A DNA stretch of 64,000 nt from the NCBI RefSeq assembly GCF_007995015.1, contig NZ_VORB01000002.1, positions 124,001 to 188,000 of the forward strand, in the 5' to 3' direction. The position numbers and the translations under genes are program-made. Below are positions 42,670 to 50,315 of this stretch, piece after piece; position 1 is the stretch's first letter, and each line of letters begins with the position of its first letter. The stretch comes from Luteibaculum oceani (lineage in GTDB: Bacteria; Bacteroidota; Bacteroidia; Flavobacteriales_D; Luteibaculaceae). The notes under the pieces are model-generated. The model saw only the letters and a list, made by a program, of their open reading frames with translations. It ran no database searches and had not been told where the DNA came from.

Positions 42670-42929
42670 GATGAATGGATGAATGGATGAAGTGTTGAAT
42701 AGTCAATGGTCAATAGTCAATGGTCAATGGTCAATAGACAATGGTTAATAGTCAATGGTTGAGTTGTAAGTGGTTGGGGATAAGGGTTAAAGGTTAAAGG
42801 GTTGAAGAGGGATGGGGAGAGATTAGGTCTAAAATAAACCCAATGACACACTTTAGTGAACAGAACCGATTAGAGAAATCCAAACCACTCAACTACTGAC
42901 TATTAACCACTAACTACTAACCACTAACC
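42670..42929. repeat. Intergenic element with inverted heptad arrays
   Basis: The gap 42365-42940 contains the riboswitch and, from 42670, repeats. GATGAATG occurs twice plus GATGAAG (42670-42692). Ten or more heptads of ATAGTCA/ATGGTCA/ATGGTTA type follow (42699-42778), then AGGGTTA-like heptads (42784-42810), a core, and the complementary AACCACT/AACTACT array (42883-42929). The order sense array, core, antisense array is the same as at 35.7 kb. Confidence 0.85.
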
Positions 42930-42940
42930 AAAAAACAACC

Positions 42941-44098
42941 CTACCCAGGCAATAAAAGCGAGCTATCCCCATAGCTTAACATACGGTAATCGTGGTCTAG
43001 GGCTTCTTGATAAACCTTGCGCCAATCTTCTCCAATGAAGGCTGCTACTAATAAAATGAGGGTGGAGCCTGGCATGTGGAAATTGGTGACCAATCCATCG
43101 CAAATGTGAAAGTTGTAACCTGGATATAGAAAGATTTCGGTCTGCCCAGTCAATTTCTCAATTTGCTTTTCTTCCATGTAGGCTAACACCTTGTTGATTG
43201 CCTCTTCTTTATATATGGGTTTTAAACGATATGGATCGTCCTTTTTAATGAAAAAATCATTTTCCCCATTATGGAGTTTTACCCCAAACCAGTACAAACT
43301 TTCTAGGGTACGCATAGAAGTGGTTCCAACAGCAATTATTTGCTTCGAATTCAGCAAATTTTCTATGCTGCTTTTAGAAATCAGAACCTGCTCGTTATGC
43401 ATAGGATGCTCCGATATGTCATCCGTTTTTATGGGTTGGAAAGTTCCCGCCGAAACGTGCAGCGTTAGGTATTCTATTTTAACGCCTTTCCCTTTTAATT
43501 CCTCTAGAATTTCTTCGGTAAAATGAAGCCCAGCGGTGGGAGCCGCAACGGCGCCATCTATTTTGGAGTAAACGGTCTGGTATCGATTTTTGTCGTTTTC
43601 CTCTACCTCTCTTTGGATATAAGGAGGGAGGGGTATTTTTCCAATTTCGGTTAGGATTTCACTAAACGTACAGCCTTCCCAAGTAAATGTAACTTCGTTA
43701 TCTCCTGTTCGCGTGCTGGTAAAATTTATGCTTTCGTGCTTTAAACTGGTGTTTAAGGCCCATTTTTTTGCATTTCCAATTAAACATTTCCAAGTACAGG
43801 TGTTGGTAGTACTCATTACTTCCTCGTGTGCCTTGGAGGGTTTTAATGGCTCCAGAAGAAATATTTCGATTAGGGCACCTGTGGGTTTTCTTAAGAAAAT
43901 GCGTGCCGGAATTACCTTGGTATCGTTAAAAAATAATGTGGCGTCAGAAGATATTTGCCCAACTAAATCTCTAAACGCTAAGTGTTCTATTATGCCCTTG
44001 TTATAGCTCAGTAATTTAGAATTTCCACGCTCTTTTGGTGGATGCTTCGCAATTCGACTATCTGGCAGCGTAAAGTGGTAGTCCTTTAGGTTAAGCAT
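42941..44098 (-). CDS. queA: S-adenosylmethionine:tRNA ribosyltransferase-isomerase
   Basis: 385 residues. Transfers and isomerises the ribosyl moiety of SAM onto preQ1 in tRNA, forming epoxyqueuosine. Motifs: YHFTLPDSRIAKHPPKERGNS, LFFNDTKVIPARI, APTAGLHFT, HVSAGTFQPIK, EHPMHNEQ, NFHMPGSTL and YRMLSYGDSSLLL. It stands between two repeat-filled gaps and has no evident operon partner. Together with queE at 3.8 kb it shows queuosine synthesis. Confidence 0.96.
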   Translation of the reverse strand: MLNLKDYHFTLPDSRIAKHPPKERGNSKLLSYNKGIIEHLAFRDLVGQISSDATLFFNDTKVIPARIFLRKPTGALIEIFLLEPLKPSKAHEEVMSTTNTCTWKCLIGNAKKWALNTSLKHESINFTSTRTGDNEVTFTWEGCTFSEILTEIGKIPLPPYIQREVEENDKNRYQTVYSKIDGAVAAPTAGLHFTEEILEELKGKGVKIEYLTLHVSAGTFQPIKTDDISEHPMHNEQVLISKSSIENLLNSKQIIAVGTTSMRTLESLYWFGVKLHNGENDFFIKKDDPYRLKPIYKEEAINKVLAYMEEKQIEKLTGQTEIFLYPGYNFHICDGLVTNFHMPGSTLILLVAAFIGEDWRKVYQEALDHDYRMLSYGDSSLLLPG

Positions 44099-44110
44099 TT
44101 TAGGATAACT

Positions 44111-44284
44111 GGGTTGAAGGGTTATAGGGTTGATGAGTTAAAGGGTTAAGGGTGGAATTGTCAGTGGTCAATGGTCAATGGTCAATGGTGAATAGATGAA
44201 TGGATTAAAGGATAAATGGATGAAGTGGTTCTCTGAATTGGGTTACCAATTCATTGCTTCATTTTCACATTGATAAATTGTTCC
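44111..44284. repeat. Intergenic heptad arrays and shared modules
   Basis: Between queA and the PLP enzyme. GGGTTGA/GGGTTAA-like heptads (44111-44152) precede four GTGGTCA/ATGGTCA heptads (44164-44191), then GATGAATGGATT-type repeats (44196-44226). ACATTGATAAATT at 44267-44279 recurs at 46484-46496. No terminator or promoter was recognised in the gap. Confidence 0.8.
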
Positions 44285-44290
44285 ATTTAA

Positions 44291-46138
44291 TTACCCAATG
44301 TGTTGCTCTACAAACTCTTTAAATACTGCTTTGTGTTTATCTAAATCCAGATTTGGGGATACCGAAACGCGAGCGATGTAGTCTTTATCCGACTCCTTGG
44401 TAGTTCCCTGGGTACTGGTTGCTGGGATGGTCCAATAACAACCTTTTAGCTGACCGTAGCTTACGCAGTACTTACTTTCGTTTGGAATTTGCGTAATCAT
44501 CAGGGTGATGAGTTTATTGTTTAGGTCGCGCTTGTACATTTCTCTTTCTTCTGGGGTATTTCCCTTGGTTGGTAAATCCAAAGAAAAGACAGAAGGGGTG
44601 AAGCCCTGTGCTGCAAGTTCTTCTGAGACAAAATTAATTTTAGCCTGAGGTAGTGTTTCTTCAATAAAATTTACAAAGGTTCTGGTGTTATTGTAGGCAT
44701 CGGCAATGCGCTGCACCATACTCGGCATTTGTTCTGCCAGTATTTGCATTTGGAGGTCTGTGGCCTCGTTATCACATAGCTTAATGTGCTTGGCTATATC
44801 GGGCATTAATTCGGCTGCTTTGTCGTTTGCCACACAATATCCTGCCGTACATTTCCCACCGCTAGGAAATTTAGATCCACTCACATATGAAATGGTTTTT
44901 ACGGCAGATAAAATCCCGTCCTCACTCACAAACCTTACGTTAGGACAAAAGGTCTGGTCCAAGATAAATACGGGTTCTACGGCCATTTCACCACTCGGGG
45001 TAGATCTTTGTTTGGAAAGTACAGCCTTTAAATCATCTAGGTTGGGGACCTCTACACGTGGATTGGTTGGTATTTCGGCGATAATAAGCGCAACGGCATC
45101 CTCCTTAGCTACTTGATCAAGTACCTGGTTAGTACTATCCACCATATTGTTATCTCCATCAACGGGTAAATCCATGATGTCTACATGATTTAAGCAGGCG
45201 GCAACACGCCTTGCCTGGTCGTTGGTTCCGCCGTAACAGTTCGGTGGTACGACAATTTTCACCTTCTTATTCGGGTGCATGCGCTGGGCATTGTCTATAA
45301 GCCCCATCATTATGGCGTACTGTATTGACAAGCCGCTAGATCCTAGAATGGCATCTGTTTTTGATCCGGTAATTTTGGCAATGGTGGAAAGAACCTTGGT
45401 TTTGCTTTCCGCAACTTGGTTTTTATCGGCAAGTGGAATCTCCTTTCCAAGCAGGTGCTCCAATGCGTAGAAACAATTAATTGGAGTCATTGCGATGGTT
45501 TCGCGTCTACGCACATGCTGAATCGCAGGAATATATTCTGTATTCTGGTTGTTGACTACCAAAATGCTTCCAAGTTCTTGATGAATGTTGATGATGAAAT
45601 CGATGTTCTCAGCGAGATCAAAGGCGTTAATATCCTCCTTTTTGGTATAGATTACGGTGCTTCCATCAAAAGCTTTAGACAGCTCTTCCTGAGATGAATG
45701 CAGAGAAAAATTGTATCCGTAAACCGACTTTAATAGCTCGGCGTCGAAGTCACTTGGTAAATCTCCAGTATAAATAACTCTTGTGGCCTTTTTATCTCTT
45801 TGATTTTTTCTTAGCACAGCCAATAGAGGGGTAGTTCTGGATGAGAAGGTAATTACCTGATCGGGTGCTATGTTGTTGAGTTTGGCGATGGTCCACTCTA
45901 GAACGGAGGAGAGAGGATGTCCCAAACGGATATAATCGTATGCTGTGGGTAATTCGGCTAGGATTTCCTTGCTCACCTGGCCAGATTCAAACAATTTTTC
46001 AAACTCCAAGATAAATTCAGTCTTAGCTAGACTTTCGTTGTAGATATCCAGTCTGTGGGTAGTAAGATTTACCCAGTCTTTTGGACAGTTAGCAATTACT
46101 TTCTTGAGAAAATCCAGGAGTTTGGTATGCATATTCAT
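44291..46138 (-). CDS. PLP-dependent transferase, Cys/Met-metabolism type, long form
   Basis: 615 residues. The C-terminal 400 residues carry the fold type I PLP pattern of cystathionine synthase/lyase-like enzymes: a phosphate-binding SSGLSIQYAIMMG block near 267, the aspartate-bearing strand FILDQTFCPN near 391, and the PLP lysine probably Lys423 in SGSKFPSGGK. Ordinary members are near 390 residues, so about 230 extra N-terminal residues are present, with no recognised domain. The reaction is unknown. Start may be ATG 46138 or 46132. A near-consensus TTTG-N19-GATTTTTG promoter precedes it. Confidence 0.75.
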   Translation of the reverse strand: MNMHTKLLDFLKKVIANCPKDWVNLTTHRLDIYNESLAKTEFILEFEKLFESGQVSKEILAELPTAYDYIRLGHPLSSVLEWTIAKLNNIAPDQVITFSSRTTPLLAVLRKNQRDKKATRVIYTGDLPSDFDAELLKSVYGYNFSLHSSQEELSKAFDGSTVIYTKKEDINAFDLAENIDFIINIHQELGSILVVNNQNTEYIPAIQHVRRRETIAMTPINCFYALEHLLGKEIPLADKNQVAESKTKVLSTIAKITGSKTDAILGSSGLSIQYAIMMGLIDNAQRMHPNKKVKIVVPPNCYGGTNDQARRVAACLNHVDIMDLPVDGDNNMVDSTNQVLDQVAKEDAVALIIAEIPTNPRVEVPNLDDLKAVLSKQRSTPSGEMAVEPVFILDQTFCPNVRFVSEDGILSAVKTISYVSGSKFPSGGKCTAGYCVANDKAAELMPDIAKHIKLCDNEATDLQMQILAEQMPSMVQRIADAYNNTRTFVNFIEETLPQAKINFVSEELAAQGFTPSVFSLDLPTKGNTPEEREMYKRDLNNKLITLMITQIPNESKYCVSYGQLKGCYWTIPATSTQGTTKESDKDYIARVSVSPNLDLDKHKAVFKEFVEQHIG

Positions 46139-46178
46139 CGATGGTCTTTTTTGTATAGTGAAACCGCGTAAAGGGCTG

Positions 46179-46209
46179 CAAAAATCAGCTATTGATTTAA
46201 AAATGCAAA
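46179..46209 (-). promoter_or_regulatory. Promoter of the long PLP enzyme gene
   Basis: On the minus strand TTTG (46209-46206) is separated by exactly 19 bases from GATTTTTG (46186-46179), which matches TAnnTTTG at 7 of 8 positions. This is the best -33/-7 pair in the window. The leader would be about 35 bases. Confidence 0.65.
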
Positions 46210-46246
46210 GGAATCAAATTTTGTTCATTTAGCGAGGAGGAAGGGG

Positions 46247-46434
46247 GAGGAGTTAGGAGTTAAGGGGCAATGGTTAATGGTCAGTGGTTAATGGTCAGTG
46301 GTTAATGGTCAATGGTTAATGGTCAGTGGTTAATGGTCAGTGGTTAATAGTCAATGGTTAATAGTCAGTGGTTAATGGTCAGTGGTTAATGATCAATAGT
46401 TAATGGTCAATGGTTAATAGTCAATAGTGAATGG
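46247..46434. repeat. Long alternating heptad array (14-bp unit)
   Basis: The gap 46139-46570 holds the PLP gene promoter and this array. From 46270 to 46430 there are 23 contiguous heptads, and for the first 22 the last three bases alternate strictly TTA, TCA, TTA, TCA, so the true unit is RTRGTTA RTRGTCA (14 bp), repeated 11 times, then ATAGTGA. A GGAGTTA-type lead-in (46247-46262) matches the start of the 48.8 kb array. ACATTGATAAATT lies at 46484-46496. Stops occur in all frames. Confidence 0.92.
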
Positions 46435-46570
46435 CTTAGGGATTGTAGCTGGGCCGAGCACATTGTTACATTGGTTCACTTTTACATTGATAAATTAGCC
46501 TGTTAGCGAAGCTTACTAATTAGTCTGGATTTTTTTGAAATATGTATCTTGCTGCGCATACTTTTATATT

Positions 46571-48829
46571 ATGAATCGATTATTTTTCATTCTTACGATA
46601 TTATTTTCCATCAACAATGTATACGGTCAGCCTTTTGAATTGCAGCGCGTAAATGAATTGCAGTTCCTGGATGTAAGAGAGGTTGTAAAAGATGATTCTG
46701 GAGACCTCTGGGCTGCGACTGGGGGCGGAGTGTACTTCAGTGATAATAATGGAGATTCTTGGGAATTGATTAACGACGGACTTCAATTATTAGGGACTGA
46801 TGATTACAGAACCACCAATTCAATAAAGGACATTTGGCACACTTCCCATGGGCTTTTCTTGCTTACTGATTCCGGGGTATTGTTTAAACGTAATAAAGAT
46901 TATTGGAGTCCATATTTTCAAAATTACGAAGTGTTTGACTTTGTGGAATGGAACGGACAATTGTACATAGCAGCAGCCGAAATCAATAGTTCTAATCAGA
47001 GATTTTATAGGGCAGAGATATTTAGGCCAGATTTTAGCTATAACACCTTATATAATGCTTTTGAATATACAGCCCATTTCAATGCAGGAACTGACATTTT
47101 TCACCCATTTCCAGACGGGTTGATATTAATAGATGAGTATAGCGTATTTAGTTATAAAAATGATTCTCTTGAGTTGTTATTTAGATTATCAACATTGGAT
47201 GATATTCAAGATGTTGCCGGTAGAAATACGCTGGACTTTTATTTTTTAAGTGATGATTATACCCAGAATTTTTTCCACTATAAATATGGTGAGGTAGATA
47301 CCATACGGCCAGGCGGAGAGGAATTTGCAGGTACGGAACTATTTCGTTTCCAGGGCGACATATTTGTCCATGGAAAAGATGGTTTAAATGGCTGGGTAAA
47401 AACGGCTAAACTTTATAAACAACATAATATCCTTGGTCAGCAAACTTGGGTAGAAACCGGTCCACATGAACAGGTTGTTCCTCCTAAATATTATAAGATT
47501 TTAGGGTTGAATAACGGCGAATTCCTGTATTGTGCAAAGGATCAATTAATGAGTGGAAATTCAGTTCTTGTTGGTCCAACACAAAGAAAAGGGGCCAACA
47601 TTTTTAACGGTGATGTTGACGGGATGGCAATCCAGAATAATGATTTTTATATTCTTCACAATGGTAAAATCATGGGTAGAAATCTCAATAATGGAGATAG
47701 CATACCCACTCCAACACTGGATGAGAATGAAAGGGTATCCAATTTGAAAAATTCTGGAGATGACATTTGGGCGTATCGTATTGACAGGGAATTCCATTCA
47801 TGGTTTTTAAGGGATTATTTCGTCAACATTTTTTCTAAAATGCCAGAGGGGGTATGGAGAAGGAGGCAAAATCCAGAGATAAATTATTCTAAATATTTCA
47901 ATTTTTTAGGTGCGGGAGATGGAGCATTGAACTACAGGGATTATGGATATTTTAATCCCTTTGAATATTGGGTTTATGATTTCAATACTAATTCTTTCTC
48001 AACAGAACCTTGGGGAGAGGATACCACCAGAATGGTAGATCTTGTAGCTCGGGTAAACGGTTACGAATTTTTGCTGGTTTATGATATCGATTATTCTTCT
48101 GCGAATCCCTTTGTAAATAAGACTTATTGGTCAATTAGATATAAGTCTGCTTTAGATACTTGGACAGATCTTGAGTATTCCCGTAATAATCTGGGGTCAG
48201 ACTGGGATTATTTCCGTGAGTTTGTGCAAACCGATGAGGGGGATGTGCTTTTAATTTATTACCGAAAAGATCCATCAACCCCAGTTGCAACCATCGTGGA
48301 GAAATTTAATTTCCAAGCGGGAGCTTTTGAGTTTTACAAGTCCATTCCTAAAGACTTCGACCCGAAAGAATTGGAGTATAGCAATGGTTTATGGTTTTAT
48401 CATGAAAATGATGAAGACTTCTTTAGTTTTGATTTGGAAAATTGGTACACCTATGACTTTCAAAATCTACCAATTGGAGCAAAGGTTACCCTGTTAAAAA
48501 AACATGGCAATACGCTTTATGTGGGTACAGAAGGAAACGGTGTTTACCGGTACCAATTAAGCCCCACGAAAGTCCTAGAAAATCAAAAAGATTTTATGTT
48601 GGCTATTTATCCTAATCCGGTTTCAGATATGGTGAACATAAAGGCAGAAAAGAGACTTCTATCGTATCAAATTATATCTGTGGATGGAAAGGTGAGTCAG
48701 CAAGGAAGGTTTGATGTGCAGTCTAGCGTTCAGAAAATAAATGTCTCTGGATTGTCACCGGGAAGCTATATCCTTCAATTACAAACCAAAAATGGAGCTA
48801 GAGCTACTTCGAAATTGCTTGTAGAATAG
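46571..48829 (+). CDS. Propeller-type secreted protein with T9SS type A sorting domain
   Basis: 752 residues from ATG 46571, which begins a signal peptide (MNRLFFILTILFSINN, cleavage after VYGQ). N-terminal propeller-like strands (VKDDSGDLWAATGGGVYFSDNNGDSWE) resemble two-component regulator/sortilin-type beta-propeller blades, and another blade lies near the end (LYVGTEGNGVYRY). The middle is rich in Tyr, Phe and Trp and I do not recognise it. The C-terminus is a T9SS type A domain (AIYPNPVSDMVNI, SGLSPGSYILQL). Probably a surface or extracellular protein of unknown function. A heptad array starts at the base after its stop codon. Confidence 0.82.
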   Translation: MNRLFFILTILFSINNVYGQPFELQRVNELQFLDVREVVKDDSGDLWAATGGGVYFSDNNGDSWELINDGLQLLGTDDYRTTNSIKDIWHTSHGLFLLTDSGVLFKRNKDYWSPYFQNYEVFDFVEWNGQLYIAAAEINSSNQRFYRAEIFRPDFSYNTLYNAFEYTAHFNAGTDIFHPFPDGLILIDEYSVFSYKNDSLELLFRLSTLDDIQDVAGRNTLDFYFLSDDYTQNFFHYKYGEVDTIRPGGEEFAGTELFRFQGDIFVHGKDGLNGWVKTAKLYKQHNILGQQTWVETGPHEQVVPPKYYKILGLNNGEFLYCAKDQLMSGNSVLVGPTQRKGANIFNGDVDGMAIQNNDFYILHNGKIMGRNLNNGDSIPTPTLDENERVSNLKNSGDDIWAYRIDREFHSWFLRDYFVNIFSKMPEGVWRRRQNPEINYSKYFNFLGAGDGALNYRDYGYFNPFEYWVYDFNTNSFSTEPWGEDTTRMVDLVARVNGYEFLLVYDIDYSSANPFVNKTYWSIRYKSALDTWTDLEYSRNNLGSDWDYFREFVQTDEGDVLLIYYRKDPSTPVATIVEKFNFQAGAFEFYKSIPKDFDPKELEYSNGLWFYHENDEDFFSFDLENWYTYDFQNLPIGAKVTLLKKHGNTLYVGTEGNGVYRYQLSPTKVLENQKDFMLAIYPNPVSDMVNIKAEKRLLSYQIISVDGKVSQQGRFDVQSSVQKINVSGLSPGSYILQLQTKNGARATSKLLVE

Positions 48830-48970
48830 GGAGTTAGGAGTTAAGGGTTAAGGGTTAAGGGGCAATGGTAGATAGTCAGTGGTCAATGGTTAGTGGTTGT
48901 GGATTACTGAATAGCGTTTCCCGATTTTAGATTTGGGTTTATCGGTGAACTGGTATACTAGTTAAAGGGT
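48830..48970. repeat. Intergenic heptad array with shared modules
   Basis: Ten heptads (GGAGTTA, AGGGTTA, ATAGTCA, GTGGTCA, ATGGTTA, GTGGTTG) occupy 48830-48899, directly after the stop codon. CTGAATAGCGTT (48907-48918) and ACTGGTATACTAGT (48949-48962) follow, identical to the core of the 35.7 kb element but 14 bases further apart and without the antisense array. Confidence 0.85.
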
Positions 48971-49021
48971 AAACTTGTTTGATTTGAAATAAAGGGGGGG
49001 TATCACCTTTCAAATGCATGA

Positions 49022-49053
49022 AAACAAAAAAGCCCCACCTTAACGGTGGGGCT
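49022..49053 (-). terminator. Terminator of thrS-infC-rpmI-rplT operon
   Basis: AGCCCCACC (49031-49039) and GGTGGGGCT (49045-49053) form a 9-bp stem. On the minus strand it is followed by a U-rich run (TTTTTTGTTTT). Confidence 0.92.
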
Positions 49054-49080
49054 CTCAAATAGTAGCGTTGCGATTAATAA

Positions 49081-49428
49081 TTAGGCTTTTGCTTTTTCAA
49101 CAATTGCTTTAAAAGCTTCTGGGTGGTTCATTGCTAGATCAGCAAGAACTTTACGGTTTAAATCGATACCCTGCTTTTTGCAAAGCCCCATAAATTGTGA
49201 ATAAGATAATCCGTGCTCACGAGCTCCAGCGTTAATACGCTGAATCCATAAGCTTCTGAAGTTTCTTTTCTTTTGTTTACGCCCAGTGTATGCATATAAC
49301 ATACTCTTTTCAACGGCGTTCTTAGATACAGTCCAAACGTTTTTTCTTCTTCCGAAGAATCCTTTAGCCTGCTTTAAGATTTTTTTTCTGCGCGCCTTCG
49401 ACGCTACGTGATTTACTGATCTTGGCAT
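49081..49428 (-). CDS. rplT: 50S ribosomal protein L20
   Basis: 115 residues, standard. Binds 23S rRNA early in large-subunit assembly. [47 protein letters not shown] and KAIVEKAKA are typical. Last gene of the thrS-infC-rpmI-rplT operon; the 78-base spacer to rpmI is longer than the other gaps and GC-rich near 49453-49467, but I could not assign a leader structure. Confidence 0.97.
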   Translation of the reverse strand: MPRSVNHVASKARRKKILKQAKGFFGRRKNVWTVSKNAVEKSMLYAYTGRKQKKRNFRSLWIQRINAGAREHGLSYSQFMGLCKKQGIDLNRKVLADLAMNHPEAFKAIVEKAKA

Positions 49429-49506
49429 TTCTTTAATTGTTTTGAGCTAACGCGGCTTTCGCGCTTAATACATCAGCTCGGGTTGTTAACTTTTACCTTG
49501 TAATGC

Positions 49507-49704
49507 TTACTTAACTCTAAGCATTAATTTAACGTTAGTTTCATCCGCCTTATGAACTAAACCAGTCGCAGTTAAGTGACGTTTTTGCTTAGTTTCTTTT
49601 TTGGTTAGGATGTGGCTTTTGAAAGCGTGCTTTCTTTTTAGTTTTCCAGAACCTGTGAAGCTAAAACGCTTCTTGGCACTAGAGTTGGTTTTCATTTTTG
49701 GCAT
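49507..49704 (-). CDS. rpmI: 50S ribosomal protein L35
   Basis: 65 residues. [34 protein letters not shown] and the basic tail are canonical. Located between infC (39 bases) and rplT (78 bases), the standard gene order. Confidence 0.97.
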   Translation of the reverse strand: MPKMKTNSSAKKRFSFTGSGKLKRKHAFKSHILTKKETKQKRHLTATGLVHKADETNVKLMLRVK

Positions 49705-49743
49705 AATTCACAATTTTATGCTTCGCTACTATAAGTCGGTTAA

Positions 49744-50292
49744 TTATTTCTTAGTCTTTGGGGTAAACATCATTATCATCCGCTTACCTTCAAGCTTCGG
49801 CATACTTTCTACCGTTGCTACTTCTTCTAATGCTTGGGCAAACTTTAAAAGCAAAATTTCTCCACGTTCCTTAAAAACAATGGTTCTACCTTTAAAGAAT
49901 ACGTATGCTTTTACTTTAGAACCTTCCTCCAAGAACTTTCTAGCGTGATTAAGCTTAAAGTTAAAATCGTGGTCATCGGTGTTAGGTCCGAATCTAATTT
50001 CCTTAACAGTAACTTTAGTTTGCTTTTGCTTAAGCTCTTTTTGCTTACGCTTTTGTTCGTACAAGAACTTCTTGTAATCTATCGCTTTACATACCGGCGG
50101 ATCGGCATTAGGAGAGATCTCTACAAGGTCTAGTTCTAGTCCTTCAGCAATTTTTCTGGCCTCCTCAGCTGAGTATACACCTACTTCTACGTTATCTCCT
50201 ACAAGTCTAACTTTAGGTACGCGAATGTCTTCGTTAATTCTGTGTGGATTACTCTTTTTCTGGGGAGTAAATGGTTTTCTTCTTGGCCTCAA
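49744..50292 (-). CDS. infC: Translation initiation factor IF-3, UUG start
   Basis: 182 residues. [51 protein letters not shown], and [25 protein letters not shown] define IF-3. The only plausible start is TTG at 50292-50290: reading upstream in frame gives AAT, CAC, AAA, AAA, CCC and then a TAA stop, and no ATG occurs before the conserved region. In E. coli infC uses AUU so that IF-3 can limit its own translation; a rare codon here suggests the same control. It starts 23 bases after thrS. Confidence 0.94.
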   Translation of the reverse strand: MRPRRKPFTPQKKSNPHRINEDIRVPKVRLVGDNVEVGVYSAEEARKIAEGLELDLVEISPNADPPVCKAIDYKKFLYEQKRKQKELKQKQTKVTVKEIRFGPNTDDHDFNFKLNHARKFLEEGSKVKAYVFFKGRTIVFKERGEILLLKFAQALEEVATVESMPKLEGKRMIMMFTPKTKK

Positions 50293-50315
50293 ATTGTGTT
50301 TTTTGGGTTAATGTT

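Noticed and set aside
46270-46430. Possible CRISPR array or attachment site
   Set aside because: Repeats are contiguous 7/14-mers without spacers, and no cas, integrase or tRNA gene is near.
49429-49506. L20 autoregulatory leader between rpmI and rplT
   Set aside because: Only a 4-bp CGCG stem was found; no structure like known L20 binding sites could be supported.
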